Shown one piece after another: positions 15,173 through 24,993 of a DNA stretch of 64,000 nucleotides. Positions within the stretch are counted from its first letter, which is position 1. Each line of letters starts with the position of its first letter. The stretch is from an uncultured Lachnospiraceae bacterium (GTDB lineage: Bacteria; Bacillota; Clostridia; Lachnospirales; Lachnospiraceae). The notes beneath the pieces were generated by a model. It saw only the letters and a program-made list of their open reading frames with translations. It did not search any database and was not told where the DNA came from. The stretch is taken from assembly GCA_902788555.1 (NCBI GenBank), contig CADAKQ010000011.1, positions 1 to 64,000 of the forward strand, in the 5' to 3' direction. Made by a program: the position numbers and the translations under genes.

Positions 15173-17308
15173 ATGGGAGAAAAACGCGAAATTATAAAAG
15201 AAAAACTGTATAATTTTATATGCGACAAAGAATATAAGCCTATGAGGCTTAAGGATATACGATTTTTGCTTCAGGTTTCCAATGATGATAAGAAACGTGT
15301 TGAGCAGGCGTTGGAGGAGTTGGTTGCAGAAGGTAAGATTACCGTAACTCCAAAGGGTAAGTATAAAAAGCTGGATGAGAATCTTCTTGTGGGCATATAT
15401 ATCGGAAATAAGAAGGGCTATGGCTTTGTAAGAGTTGAGGGCGACAAGGAGGATTATTTCATACCTGCGAGAGATACCCTTGACGCATTTCACAGTGACA
15501 GGGTTGTAATTAAGCCTACGATTCAGGCTGAAGCAGGCAGAAGACATGAAGCAAAGATAGTTCAGATACTTGAAAGAGGTATGCAGACGGTTGTGGGAAC
15601 CTATGATAAACAGGGAAGCTTTGGCTTTGTCATACCTGATAATCAAAAGGTTGCAGACGATATATATGTGGCAAATAACGATTCCATGGGAGCCATGACG
15701 GGACATAAGGTTGTCTGTCAGCTCTTATCCTACGGAGAAAAAAGAAAGTCACCGGAAGGAAGAATAGTCGAGATTCTCGGACATGTAAATGATCCTTCTA
15801 CGGATATTATGTCGGTTGTAAGAGCCTATGATATACCTACGGAGTATCCTGACAAGGTTATGGAAGCCTTAAAGGATATACCGGATGAGGTAAATCCTTT
15901 GGATATAGAAGGAAGAAAGGATTTCAGGGAGCTTGATACCGTTACCATAGACGGTGAGGATGCAAAGGACCTTGATGATGCCATAACATTATCCTATAAG
16001 GATGGCATATATACATTGGGAGTTCATATTGCTGACGTATCACATTATGTGAAGGAAAAGTCACCTCTTGATAAAGAGGCTTTAAGAAGGGGAACCAGCT
16101 GTTATCTTGTTGACAGCGTTATACCGATGATTCCTCATAAGCTATCAAACGGTATATGTTCTTTAAATGCCGGAGTTGACAGACTTACACTCAGCTGTGT
16201 TATGGATATTGATAAAAAGGGAAAGCTTATCAATCATTATATTACTGAGGGTGTAATAAATGTAAATGAGCGCATGTCGTATACCAATGTTGCCAAGATA
16301 CTTGACCGCTCGGATGATGAGGTGGTTAAAAGATACGAAAAGCTTGTAGATATGTTTGACCTGATGAAGGAGCTTTCCGATATAATAAGGGCAGCAAGAC
16401 ATAAGCGTGGCTCGATTGATTTTGATGTACCGGAGACAAAGATAATAGTTGATGAGAACCACAAGCCGGTCGAGATAAAGCCTTATGACAGAAATCCGGC
16501 AACAAATATAATTGAAGATTTTATGCTTATGGCAAACGAAACCATAGCTGAGGATTATTTCTGGCAGGAGCTTCCTTTTGAATACAGAGTTCATGAGGAT
16601 CCGGATCAGGAGAAGATGGAACAGCTTATGCATTTTATGAGTAATTTCGGACTGTACCTTAAGTCCTCAGGTGGAGAAATTCACCCTAAGGAGCTTCAGA
16701 AGCTTTTGGCAAAGATAGAAGGAGAGCCTTATGAGGCATTAATAAGTAAGATGATGCTTCGTTCCATGAAGCAGGCAAGATATTCGACCGAGTGTACGGG
16801 ACATTTTGGATTATCCTGCAAGTATTACTGCCATTTTACATCTCCTATAAGAAGATATCCTGACCTGCAGATTCACAGAATCATTAAGGAGAATCTTCAC
16901 GGAGAGCTTAATGATAAGAGAATAAGCCATTATAAGAGGATACTTCCTTCCGTTGCCGATGATAATTCAGTAAAGGAAAGACGTGCCGAGGAAGCGGAAA
17001 GAGACGTTATAAAGCTTAAAGAGATAGAGTATATGTCAGAGCATATAGGAGAGGAATTTGACGGCGTGATATCCGGTGTTACCTCAAGCTATATCTTTGT
17101 TGAGCTTGAAAACACTGTCGAAGGAGCGGTATCCGTAGCATATTTGTATGATGATTTATATTTCTTTAATGAAGAAGAATATGCTATGATAGGAGAAAAG
17201 AAGGGAAAGAAATACCAGCTCGGAGATAAGGTAAGAATTAAAGTATTAAGTTGTGATAAAATTAAGAAAAATATTGATTTTTCTATAATAGATGATAATA
17301 TAGAGTAG
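15173..17308 (+). CDS. rnr: Ribonuclease R
   Basis: This 711-residue exoribonuclease degrades structured RNA 3' to 5' and takes part in tmRNA-mediated quality control. The domains in order are an N-terminal winged helix (about 1-65), cold-shock OB folds (about 70-230), the RNB catalytic domain with GEDAKDLDDAIT (metal-binding aspartates near 262-271), and a C-terminal S1 domain (about 625-705). Length is normal. A GGAGGT ribosome site lies 6 bases upstream. It stands directly before smpB and ssrA, the conserved trans-translation group. Confidence 0.96.
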   Translation: MGEKREIIKEKLYNFICDKEYKPMRLKDIRFLLQVSNDDKKRVEQALEELVAEGKITVTPKGKYKKLDENLLVGIYIGNKKGYGFVRVEGDKEDYFIPARDTLDAFHSDRVVIKPTIQAEAGRRHEAKIVQILERGMQTVVGTYDKQGSFGFVIPDNQKVADDIYVANNDSMGAMTGHKVVCQLLSYGEKRKSPEGRIVEILGHVNDPSTDIMSVVRAYDIPTEYPDKVMEALKDIPDEVNPLDIEGRKDFRELDTVTIDGEDAKDLDDAITLSYKDGIYTLGVHIADVSHYVKEKSPLDKEALRRGTSCYLVDSVIPMIPHKLSNGICSLNAGVDRLTLSCVMDIDKKGKLINHYITEGVINVNERMSYTNVAKILDRSDDEVVKRYEKLVDMFDLMKELSDIIRAARHKRGSIDFDVPETKIIVDENHKPVEIKPYDRNPATNIIEDFMLMANETIAEDYFWQELPFEYRVHEDPDQEKMEQLMHFMSNFGLYLKSSGGEIHPKELQKLLAKIEGEPYEALISKMMLRSMKQARYSTECTGHFGLSCKYYCHFTSPIRRYPDLQIHRIIKENLHGELNDKRISHYKRILPSVADDNSVKERRAEEAERDVIKLKEIEYMSEHIGEEFDGVISGVTSSYIFVELENTVEGAVSVAYLYDDLYFFNEEEYAMIGEKKGKKYQLGDKVRIKVLSCDKIKKNIDFSIIDDNIE

Positions 17309-17332
17309 TGCGATTATTTAGGAGTTACAGCT

Positions 17333-17803
17333 ATGGCTAAGGAAAGCGGAACAAAACTGATAGCAAACAACAAAAAAGCATATCATGATTACTTCATAGA
17401 AGAAACCTATGAGGCGGGGATAGAGCTTGTGGGAACAGAGGTAAAATCTCTTCGTATGGGTAAGTGTAGCATAAAGGAGTCCTTTGTCGATATAGAAGAT
17501 GGAGAGGTATATGTTCAAAGAATGAATATATCACCATATGAGAAGGGTAATATATTTAATAAAGACCCTTTGAGAAAAAGGAAGCTTTTACTTCATAAGT
17601 ATGAGATAAATAAACTGATTGGCAGTAGGCAGCAAAAGGGTTATACCATAGTTCCTTTAAAGGTGTATTTCAAAGACAGCAGGGTCAAGGTTGAGATAGG
17701 ACTTGCAAAAGGTAAGAAGCTCTATGATAAGCGTCAGGATATAGCTAAGAAGGATATGAAGCGTGAGGCTGAAAGAGATTTCAAGGTTAGAAATCTGGGA
17801 TAA
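17333..17803 (+). CDS. smpB: SsrA-binding protein SmpB
   Basis: This 156-residue RNA-binding protein carries tmRNA to stalled ribosomes. Visible family motifs are [28 protein letters not shown], and the C-terminal [12 protein letters not shown][10 protein letters not shown], whose basic tail enters the mRNA channel. It starts 24 bases after rnr and precedes the tmRNA gene by one small reading frame, the standard order in Firmicutes. Confidence 0.97.
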   Translation: MAKESGTKLIANNKKAYHDYFIEETYEAGIELVGTEVKSLRMGKCSIKESFVDIEDGEVYVQRMNISPYEKGNIFNKDPLRKRKLLLHKYEINKLIGSRQQKGYTIVPLKVYFKDSRVKVEIGLAKGKKLYDKRQDIAKKDMKREAERDFKVRNLG

Positions 17804-17898
17804 GGAGTATGTAGAAAATATTCTTTGCCAAATGATAACAATAGGTGTAGAATACAGATATTATTATACGATAAATATATAAATGAGGAGTAAGAAAT

Positions 17899-18249
17899 AT
17901 GAGTCAGGCAAAAGTTGACAGATATAAACAGGAAAAGAAGAACAGAGAAAAGCAGATTAAAAAGAAGAAAACCGTAAAAGCACTTTGGGTTATAGTGATA
18001 GCTCTGTTTATAGGTGCATGTATTGGATATCCTTTGGGTAAAAAGCTTTATAAGGTAAATGCTGAAAGAAGGAAAGAAAACGAAACTGTAGCATCTGTTT
18101 ATTATGGTTCATGGCTCAATAATTATTGGAATTCAAAATACACCGGAACACTTGGATTTACTATAGAAGATACAGAGGAAGCAACAGCAAGTGATGCAAT
18201 AGATGAAGATGCGGATATTCTTTATGAAACACCGACTGATGCTGAATAA
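17899..18249 (+). CDS. Small single-pass membrane protein of unknown function
   Basis: This 116-residue protein has a very basic N-terminus (about 1-26), one transmembrane helix (about 27-47, ALWVIVIALFIGACIGYPLG) and a short acidic C-terminal half ending in Asp/Glu/Thr-rich sequence. The positive-inside rule places the N-terminus in the cytoplasm. A GAGGAG site precedes the ATG. It lies between smpB and ssrA, but no motif ties it to trans-translation. I do not recognise a family. Confidence 0.75.
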   Translation: MSQAKVDRYKQEKKNREKQIKKKKTVKALWVIVIALFIGACIGYPLGKKLYKVNAERRKENETVASVYYGSWLNNYWNSKYTGTLGFTIEDTEEATASDAIDEDADILYETPTDAE

Positions 18250-18278
18250 TAAATACTTCTGCAACCGTACAATTATAA

Positions 18279-18625
18279 GGGGTTGTACCGGTTTCGACGG
18301 GGGTTTAGAAATTATGTTAGCCATTCATGGACCAGGACCATGTAAAAACTTGGAAAACTTAAATATAAACGCAGAAGACAATTTTGCATTAGCTGCCTAG
18401 TTGCAGCTTGTCAGTCCCGGGTTCCCCACGACCCCCGATACTGGCACCGACTTAGTGGGAAACTCTCAGGTCTAAGCTTTGCGATTTGAGAAAATTTATG
18501 AAGCTACCAAGATGATGAGCCTGCCTATGGGCGCTTTGTCAAGGGAATATCAAAACATAAGGCTGTAATGGGAGAAGATGTAATGGAAGAGCCTTCGGAC
18601 GCGGGTTCGATTCCCGCCAGCTCCA
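18279..18625 (+). ncRNA. ssrA: Transfer-messenger RNA
   Basis: This is a one-piece tmRNA. The 5' GGGGTTG pairs with 3' CAGCTCC to form the tRNA-like acceptor, and GTTCGATTCCCGCC is the T arm. The reading frame resumes at GCA (18371) and encodes the tag AEDNFALAA before the TAG at 18398. CCA is not encoded. The molecule rescues stalled ribosomes with SmpB and marks the incomplete protein for proteolysis. Length (347 bases) and pseudoknot-rich interior fit the family. A small hairpin AAAGGT/ACCTTT (18633-18652) follows the mature 3' end. Confidence 0.97.
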
Positions 18626-18656
18626 CTTAACGAAAGGTATGCGAACACCTTTCCGG

Positions 18657-18701
18657 ATATATAATAAGCAGGCTAAATCAGCCTGCTTATTATATATTTT
18701 G
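18657..18701. terminator. Bidirectional terminator shared by ssrA and the YprB-like gene
   Basis: A perfect 18-bp stem (18657-18674 with 18680-18697, core AAGCAGGCT/AGCCTGCTT) has a 5-base loop and is followed by TTTT on the plus strand. The minus-strand gene ends inside it: its stop codon is at 18675-18673 in the loop, and its last codons form one arm. Confidence 0.88.
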
Positions 18702-19737
18702 TATATTCATTAATTTTATCCATATCCTGTAAGAAAGAGTCTACAAGCTCAATATATGATTCCTTATCGTCATATTCTTTTTTGTAGCCGGTTATTATAT
18801 CGCCATCAAGCTGTGATATGAAATAGCCTTTTTGTTTGACATAACAGTTGTTCTTTGTAGCCCTTTGACGATATTCTTTATCTACGTACGTAGCAAGACT
18901 TTTATGTATGGCTCTGTCTTCAACAGGAAGATAGTAGTATTCTTTGTAGTCAGGAAAGAAAAATTTTAGTGTTTCTTCAACGATAGGGACATTTAAGGTC
19001 GCCTCATTTTGATATCCTGTTAGCGTTATCTTATTTTTGCCAAAAGATATTCGTTTCGGTATCTCATAATCAAGTGATAGTGAAAATAAGAGCTTATTTT
19101 TTCTTACACTCATCGAGCTAACCTTAAAGCAACCCTCGGTCAGCTTGATGTAAGACATAAGACAGCAGTTATATATAAGTCCCTCTATATCTTCATAATT
19201 ATGCTGTAATAAAAGCTGTTCCTTTTTTTCATCGGGCTTATCGAGATATTCCTTGTATATTTTGATTAAATCTCCGCCGGAATATTTGTCCAGTCGATGT
19301 ATATCAAGAAAGTTCTCGACACTTTTTTGCTTGAGATTGTCAAGATGAAGTATATCCTTATATGGGCGGATAAGCTTGTATAAATCCAGACTGTCAAGCT
19401 TATCAAAGGAATACGAAAGTTTGTGTTCCTCAAGCTTTTTATTTATATATGGTATATCAAATCCATCCCCGTTATAGTGAATCAGTATTTTATAATCGGA
19501 TATAAAGCTCATAAACTGCTTCAATATTTCAACCTCAGAGTTTCCGTCGTCATTAAACCATTGGTTAATAATAAGCTTATCATCCTTATAGCAGGCACAT
19601 CCGATAAGATATAGAGTGGTAGAACCGGCAGCAAAACCGGTTGTTTCTATATCAAATAAAACGACATCTTTTTTATTGAAGTACTTTTCCAACTGTATAT
19701 ATTTATTATCTCTTGCTTTGTTTTTTATAATAATCAT
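18673..19737 (-). CDS. Ribonuclease H-like exonuclease domain protein (YprB type)
   Basis: This 354-residue protein belongs to the DEDD exonuclease/RNase H-like superfamily. The N-terminal half carries FDIETTG (about 29-35), HYNGDGFDIPYINKK (about 91-105) and HNYEDIEGLIYN (about 179-190), the usual acidic metal ligands. The C-terminal half (about 200-354) has no motif I can assign. YprB-like proteins are widespread in Firmicutes but their substrate is not settled; DNA repair or RNA processing are possible. A GAGGA ribosome site lies upstream. The gene runs convergent to ssrA and divergent from divIVA. Confidence 0.78.
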   Translation of the reverse strand: MIIIKNKARDNKYIQLEKYFNKKDVVLFDIETTGFAAGSTTLYLIGCACYKDDKLIINQWFNDDGNSEVEILKQFMSFISDYKILIHYNGDGFDIPYINKKLEEHKLSYSFDKLDSLDLYKLIRPYKDILHLDNLKQKSVENFLDIHRLDKYSGGDLIKIYKEYLDKPDEKKEQLLLQHNYEDIEGLIYNCCLMSYIKLTEGCFKVSSMSVRKNKLLFSLSLDYEIPKRISFGKNKITLTGYQNEATLNVPIVEETLKFFFPDYKEYYYLPVEDRAIHKSLATYVDKEYRQRATKNNCYVKQKGYFISQLDGDIITGYKKEYDDKESYIELVDSFLQDMDKINEYTKYIISRLI

Positions 19738-19856
19738 ATAATTATCCTCATGGATTGTTTGCTATAATATTAAAATCAATTATAAAAACCTTATATTATG
19801 TAAAATATTTACAATTTATTAATACAAGTTTAACACATTTATCACGATTTAACTAC

Positions 19857-19885
19857 TTGTTTTTTTTTAGTAATTATGGTATGAT
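19857..19885 (+). promoter_or_regulatory. divIVA promoter
   Basis: TTGTTT (19857-19862), a 17-base spacer and TATGAT (19880-19885) precede the divIVA start by 36 bases. Confidence 0.6.
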
Positions 19886-19921
19886 TTTAGTTACGAATTC
19901 ACAGGTACGGAGGAAAATACA

Positions 19922-20524
19922 ATGATTAAGCCGATAGATATTAAGACTCAGAAACTCAAAAAAGGCCTTTTTGGTTACAAATCAACAGATGTTGATTCCT
20001 TTGTTGACTCAGTTTACAGAGCATACGAAGAAGTTTATAATGAAAGAAATAAATTTGAAGAAGATCTTGAAAAATTAAATTCTTCATTACAGGAAAACAG
20101 ACTTAAAATGTTTGAGCTTGAAAATCAGGTATCAAAGATGGAAAATGTTTCATCTTATGATGATAATGAAGATGCTAAGAAGAAAGCTGATGAAATCATT
20201 AAAAATGCCGAGGAGGCTGCTGCAAAGATTATAGCAAATGCCAAGGCTGAAAGCGAAAAGATTGAAAAAGGTTCCAAGGCTTTTGTAAAAGAAGCGGTTA
20301 AAGAGGAAGTAAAGGAAGAGCCTGTAAAGGAAGAACCTGTTAAGGAATCTGCATCAGCAAGATTCTTTAAGAAGGCTGAGGAAGAGGTTAAGACTGCTTC
20401 AAGTGCCTTTGATGACGATGATGATGAGATTTTTGTCGGAGAGATAGAAGATGCCAGAAAGCCTGATAGAATGATGATTGGTGACGGCGAAGAGGAAGAA
20501 GAAGCAGATTTCGAGTTCTTATAG
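19922..20524 (+). CDS. DivIVA-domain cell division/polarity protein
   Basis: This 200-residue protein has an N-terminal DivIVA lipid-binding segment (IKPIDIKTQKLKKGLFGYKSTDVDSFVD, residues 2-29). A coiled coil follows (about 32-125), then a Glu/Lys/Val-rich repeat region (about 115-140) and an acidic tail ending near GEEEEEADFEFL. DivIVA proteins bind negatively curved membrane at division sites and poles and recruit partners. It may be DivIVA proper or a paralogue such as a GpsB-like or SepF-associated factor; the acidic tail is lineage-specific. It is monocistronic, with its own promoter and terminator. Confidence 0.88.
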   Translation: MIKPIDIKTQKLKKGLFGYKSTDVDSFVDSVYRAYEEVYNERNKFEEDLEKLNSSLQENRLKMFELENQVSKMENVSSYDDNEDAKKKADEIIKNAEEAAAKIIANAKAESEKIEKGSKAFVKEAVKEEVKEEPVKEEPVKESASARFFKKAEEEVKTASSAFDDDDDEIFVGEIEDARKPDRMMIGDGEEEEEADFEFL

Positions 20525-20534
20525 AATCATTTAA

Positions 20535-20568
20535 AAAATGTTGCCGGTTTATATCGGCAGCATTTTTT
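20535..20568 (+). terminator. Terminator after divIVA
   Basis: AAAATG and TTGCCG (20535-20546) pair with CGGCAG and CATTTT (20555-20566) around a short AT loop, followed by a T run. Confidence 0.85.
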
Positions 20569-20611
20569 ACTTTATAGGATTTTTTATATTAATTACCTAA
20601 AGGAGCTTTTT

Positions 20612-21211
20612 ATGTACGCTTATATAAAGGGAACGGTTGAACATATTGATATCGACAGCTTTATCATTGACAATAACGGAATTGGTTACAGACTTCTTAC
20701 CAGTACAAATGTTACCTCTAAAATTAAACTTCATGAAAATATAACCGCCTATACTTACCTGAGTGTCAGAGAGGATGATATGACCTTGTTTGGTTTTTTG
20801 TCAAATGAGGAGGTAAGTGTATTTAAGCTTCTTATCTCTGTAAGCGGCATAGGACCAAAGGGCGCTCTTGCAATTATGTCGCAGCTTACCTTAGATGAGC
20901 TTAGAATGGCAGTAATTTCAGAGGACTTTAAGGCTATTTCCAAAGCAAACGGTATAGGCCCTAAAACTGCACAAAGGGCTATAATTGAGCTAAAGGACAA
21001 GTTTAAGCTTGAGGACATATTTGCCGGAAATGAAATGTCTGATGACTTGTCAGACGGCTCTAATGATGATATTATAACTGAAGCCGCTATGGCACTTACC
21101 AGTCTTGGATATTCGAACGTTGAAGCCTTGAGAGCTATTAAGAAGATTGACGGTGCTGATAAAATGACTGTAGAGGAGCTTTTGAGTGCCTCACTTAAAA
21201 AACTAATTTAG
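20612..21211 (+). CDS. ruvA: Holliday junction DNA helicase subunit RuvA
   Basis: This 199-residue protein tetramerises on Holliday junctions and positions RuvB for branch migration. An N-terminal OB fold (about 1-63) is followed by two helix-hairpin-helix motifs (SVSGIGPKGALAIMS about 76-90, ANGIGPKTAQRAIIELKDK about 111-129). A flexible linker leads to domain III (about 150-199), which contacts RuvB. AAAGGAG precedes the start. ruvB follows 23 bases later. Confidence 0.97.
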   Translation: MYAYIKGTVEHIDIDSFIIDNNGIGYRLLTSTNVTSKIKLHENITAYTYLSVREDDMTLFGFLSNEEVSVFKLLISVSGIGPKGALAIMSQLTLDELRMAVISEDFKAISKANGIGPKTAQRAIIELKDKFKLEDIFAGNEMSDDLSDGSNDDIITEAAMALTSLGYSNVEALRAIKKIDGADKMTVEELLSASLKKLI

Positions 21212-21234
21212 TATTTGAAATTATAGGTTGATTT

Positions 21235-22236
21235 ATGGAAAGAATAATTAATGCCGACATTATGCCGGAGGATGATAAAATCGAACAGGGACTCAGACCT
21301 TCTTTTTTGTCAGAATATATTGGACAGGAAAAAGCAAAGAAAAATCTGAAGGTTTTTATAGAAGCTGCAAAAAAGCGAAAAGAATCCTTAGACCATGTAC
21401 TTTTATATGGCCCACCCGGACTTGGTAAGACTACTTTGGCGGCAATAGTTGCAAATGAAATGGGAGTTAATTTAAAAATAACTTCAGGTCCTGCTATAGA
21501 AAAACCGGGCGAGCTTGCTGCAATTTTAAATAATCTGTCACCAAATGATGTTTTATTTATTGATGAGATTCACAGATTAAATAAGCAGGTAGAAGAGGTT
21601 TTATATCCTGCCATGGAGGATTTTGCGATTGACATTGTTATAGGCAAGGGAGCGGGGGCAAGATCTATAAGGCTTGAGCTTCCGCGGTTTACATTGATTG
21701 GAGCTACAACAAGAGCAGGAATGCTAACGGCTCCCCTACGTGACAGATTCGGAGTTGTGAACAGACTTGAATTTTATAATGTAACTGAGCTTATGCAGAT
21801 AATAATCAGGTCGGCAGGAGTTTTGGGAGTCACAATTGATGATGAAGGAGCACTGGAGATTGCAAAAAGGTCGAGAGGAACACCGAGGCTTGCCAACAGG
21901 TTTTTGAAGCGTGTAAGAGATTTTGCGGAGGTTGAGCATAGCGGAAAGATTGATTTTGAGGTTGCTAAGCTTGCACTTGACAGACTTGACGTCGATTCGC
22001 TCGGACTGGACAATACTGACAGAAATATACTTGAAACCATGATTTATAAATTTAACGGTGGTCCGGTTGGGCTTGATACGTTAGCTGCAGCTATTGGAGA
22101 GGATTCGGGAACACTTGAAGATGTTTATGAACCATATCTTATAAAAAACGGGTTTATTAATCGCACGCCGCGTGGTAGAATAGTTACTGAGACCTGCTAT
22201 AAGCATTTTGGTTTGGAGAATCTTATTGAACACTAA
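21235..22236 (+). CDS. ruvB: Holliday junction branch migration ATPase RuvB
   Basis: This 333-residue AAA+ motor drives branch migration at recombination junctions. Walker A is GPPGLGKTT (about 62-70), Walker B is FIDEIHRLN (about 109-117), and GATTRAGML and the arginine-finger region follow. The C-terminal winged helix with RTPRGR contacts DNA. Length is standard. It is cotranscribed with ruvA and probably with zapA 27 bases downstream. Confidence 0.97.
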   Translation: MERIINADIMPEDDKIEQGLRPSFLSEYIGQEKAKKNLKVFIEAAKKRKESLDHVLLYGPPGLGKTTLAAIVANEMGVNLKITSGPAIEKPGELAAILNNLSPNDVLFIDEIHRLNKQVEEVLYPAMEDFAIDIVIGKGAGARSIRLELPRFTLIGATTRAGMLTAPLRDRFGVVNRLEFYNVTELMQIIIRSAGVLGVTIDDEGALEIAKRSRGTPRLANRFLKRVRDFAEVEHSGKIDFEVAKLALDRLDVDSLGLDNTDRNILETMIYKFNGGPVGLDTLAAAIGEDSGTLEDVYEPYLIKNGFINRTPRGRIVTETCYKHFGLENLIEH

Positions 22237-22263
22237 AAGATAAATAAATGAGGAGATAGAAAG

Positions 22264-22668
22264 ATGGCAAATAAAATTGATATACCGGTAGTGATAAATG
22301 GAAAGGTTTATACCTTAAGTGGTTATGAAGGTGAGGACTATCTTCAGAATGTTGCAACATACATAAACGGTAAGATTGCAGAGTGTAAAACCTCTGACCA
22401 GTATAGAAGAATGAATACCGAATATCAGGGAGTTTTGCTTGCATTAAATATAGCTGATGATTATTTTAAGGCTAAAAATCAGGCTGACAGTATGGCTGCT
22501 GAGGATACAACAAAGGAGCAACAGCTATATGATTTAAGACATGAGGTTATCGAGGCACAGATAAAGCAGGAATCAGCTATGAAGATGATAGAAGAATATA
22601 AAGAACAGATTAATGCTTTGCAAAGAAAGATTATTCAGCTTGAATCAGAAAAAGGTAGAAATGAATAA
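22264..22668 (+). CDS. zapA: Cell division protein ZapA
   Basis: This 134-residue protein has an N-terminal ZapA globular domain (IDIPVVINGKVYTLSGYEGEDYLQNVATYINGKI, about 5-38) and a long C-terminal coiled coil (about 80-132). ZapA cross-links FtsZ protofilaments at the division ring. The stop overlaps the ATG of the U32 peptidase gene (TAATG), a pairing seen repeatedly in Clostridia. A GAGGAG site precedes the start. Confidence 0.9.
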   Translation: MANKIDIPVVINGKVYTLSGYEGEDYLQNVATYINGKIAECKTSDQYRRMNTEYQGVLLALNIADDYFKAKNQADSMAAEDTTKEQQLYDLRHEVIEAQIKQESAMKMIEEYKEQINALQRKIIQLESEKGRNE

Positions 22669-24992
22669 TGATTAAACCAAATATTGAAATTCTTGCACCA
22701 TGCGGTTCATATGATATACTTAAAGCTGCCATAAAAGCAGGCACAGATGCCTGCTATATAGGCGGTAGCAGATTTGGTGCAAGAGCTTATGCTGACAATT
22801 TCTCTGATGCTCAATTGGAGGAAGCTATCGACTATATCCATATTCATGGAAAAAAACTATATCTTACTGTAAATACGCTTATAAAGGAAAGTGAATTATC
22901 GGATGTTTTTTCATACATCAAGAACTGCTATGAGGCAGGAATTGATGCTTTTATTTTGCAGGATTTTGGTGTGTTTAAGCTAATAAGAGATAATTTTCCG
23001 GATGCTGTTATACATTGCAGTACTCAGATGAATATAACCTCATATCATGCTGCTAAGCTTATGAAAGAGTATGGAGCTGCAAGAGTCGTTACTGCAAGGG
23101 AAATGACGCTTAATGAAATAAAGCTTATAAAGGATAAGGTGGATATAGAAGTAGAAACCTTTGTACATGGTGCTATGTGCTATTCCTATAGCGGTGAATG
23201 CTTACTCAGCTCATTAGCCGGAGGAAGGAGCGGCAATCGTGGGAGATGTGCACAGCCTTGTAGGAAATGCTATGATGGCGAGTATATTTTATCCATGAAG
23301 GATATGTGTTCTTTGGAGCATATACCTAAGCTTGTCGAGGCGAAAATAGATTCCTTTAAGATTGAAGGAAGAATGAAAAATGAGTATTATGTTGCATCAG
23401 CCGTAGATGCATACAAGGAGCTTACAGAGGATTATATAAACGGATGCTTTTCCGTGGAAAAGGCTTTGAAAATGAAAAAAAGGCTTGCTAATGTTTACAA
23501 CAGGGGCGGCTTTTGTGACGGATATTTCTTTTTGCATAACAGCGGAGAAATGATTTCAAAAAAGCGTCCCAATAATCAGGGTGTAAAGATAGGAAGCTTA
23601 AAAAGTGTTAAAGACGGTATGCTTATGATAAAGCTTTCCGAGGATATATATAAAGGTGATATTTTAGAGGTTTTACTTACCGATAAAGAGATAATTGAAA
23701 TAACCTCAGGAAAAAACGGAAAAAAGGGAGAAAATATATGGCTTAATTCTCCTAAGACAAAAAGGGTATTAAAGGAACAGGATATATATCGTACAAGATG
23801 TAATTATCTGCTTCTTAATATAAACAAAATGCCTGACAGAAGTAAAATAAAAATAAGAGGAGAATTCAGAGCCAATAAAGGGCAGCCAATCAGCTTGTTG
23901 TTAAGCCTGACATATAATGAAACTGATTTTTCCGTCATGGTCGAAAAGGATATTGTTGAAAAATCCAACAATATAAAATGTGATAAAGAAATGATATTTG
24001 ATAAGCTTAATCAGCTTGGTGATACGGATTATATTTTTGAAAGTCTTGATATATATGCGGATGATGATGCTTTTATTGCAGCAAGTGTATTAAAAAAGCT
24101 TAGACGTGAAGCAATTTCTTTACTTGAATATAAAATTAAAAAATACTATAAAAAGAATTGTAACGATAAAAATGATTTTATGAAAGAAAAAATGTCAATA
24201 TCTGCTTTACCTTATGAAAAACCAAAGTTAAAAATCAGTGTAAAGACAAAGTATCAGCTTGAAGCTGTTTTGAATTATTCAGGTATATATGGTATATATA
24301 TGGATTATAATCTGTTTAATGAGATTAAAGAAACAGATATTATGCAAATAATAAAGGATAAGGCCGTTAAAATATATTTAGAGCTTCCTTATGTTGTTTG
24401 TAAGGACACGGATTTAAGTGGTTATGTTAGTGATAATGCTGTTTCCGGAATTTTTGTAAGAAATATCGATGAATTATCAATTGTTAAGAATTATAATAAG
24501 GAAATTGTTTGCGGTTTTTTTGTTTATGCGTATAATAATATAGCGAGAAGCTTTCTTTACAGCTTAAATGATAAAATAATATTTGAACTGCCGAAGGAAT
24601 TAAATATAAACGAACTAAAACAGTTGAATCAACTGCCTTCAGAGCTTTGTATATATGAATATCAACAGGTAATGATTTCCAATAACTGCATCAAAAAAAG
24701 CAAAAACAAATGCAATAAGACGGTTGAAGCAGTCAGGATAAAGGATGATATGAAAAACAGCTTCTATGCTTATTCGGTTTGTGATGAATGTATAAATGTC
24801 TTGTATAATGGTATACCGTTTTTGTGTTTTGACAAAAAAAACATTATGGATTTGAAGGGTGTAATATATCATAGAATTAACTTTACAATAGAGGATAAGA
24901 CTATGACAGAAGACATTTTAAAATATTATTTTAACGGAATAAAGCCTGATATGACCTTTACGAGCGGACACTTACTAAGAGGAGTAGAATAA
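22668..24992 (+). CDS. U32 family peptidase / tRNA- or rRNA-hydroxylation protein
   Basis: This 774-residue protein has an N-terminal U32 domain. It includes the family signature ETFVHGAMCYSYSGECLLSS (about 163-182) and following cysteines in GNRGRCAQPCRKC, which in studied relatives (TrhP, RlhA) bind an iron-sulfur cluster needed for RNA hydroxylation. The C-terminal half contains the DUF3656-type region found in the longer, RlhA-like members. Older annotations call the family collagenase-like peptidase. An RNA-modification role is more likely but is not shown here. It is translationally coupled to zapA and sits 1 base before ftsW. Confidence 0.82.
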   Translation: MIKPNIEILAPCGSYDILKAAIKAGTDACYIGGSRFGARAYADNFSDAQLEEAIDYIHIHGKKLYLTVNTLIKESELSDVFSYIKNCYEAGIDAFILQDFGVFKLIRDNFPDAVIHCSTQMNITSYHAAKLMKEYGAARVVTAREMTLNEIKLIKDKVDIEVETFVHGAMCYSYSGECLLSSLAGGRSGNRGRCAQPCRKCYDGEYILSMKDMCSLEHIPKLVEAKIDSFKIEGRMKNEYYVASAVDAYKELTEDYINGCFSVEKALKMKKRLANVYNRGGFCDGYFFLHNSGEMISKKRPNNQGVKIGSLKSVKDGMLMIKLSEDIYKGDILEVLLTDKEIIEITSGKNGKKGENIWLNSPKTKRVLKEQDIYRTRCNYLLLNINKMPDRSKIKIRGEFRANKGQPISLLLSLTYNETDFSVMVEKDIVEKSNNIKCDKEMIFDKLNQLGDTDYIFESLDIYADDDAFIAASVLKKLRREAISLLEYKIKKYYKKNCNDKNDFMKEKMSISALPYEKPKLKISVKTKYQLEAVLNYSGIYGIYMDYNLFNEIKETDIMQIIKDKAVKIYLELPYVVCKDTDLSGYVSDNAVSGIFVRNIDELSIVKNYNKEIVCGFFVYAYNNIARSFLYSLNDKIIFELPKELNINELKQLNQLPSELCIYEYQQVMISNNCIKKSKNKCNKTVEAVRIKDDMKNSFYAYSVCDECINVLYNGIPFLCFDKKNIMDLKGVIYHRINFTIEDKTMTEDILKYYFNGIKPDMTFTSGHLLRGVE

Positions 24993-24993
24993 T

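Noticed and set aside
18203-18400. 65-codon frame ending in NLENLNINAEDNFALAA
   Set aside because: It is a frame that runs into the tmRNA tag. Only AEDNFALAA from 18371 is translated, as part of ssrA.
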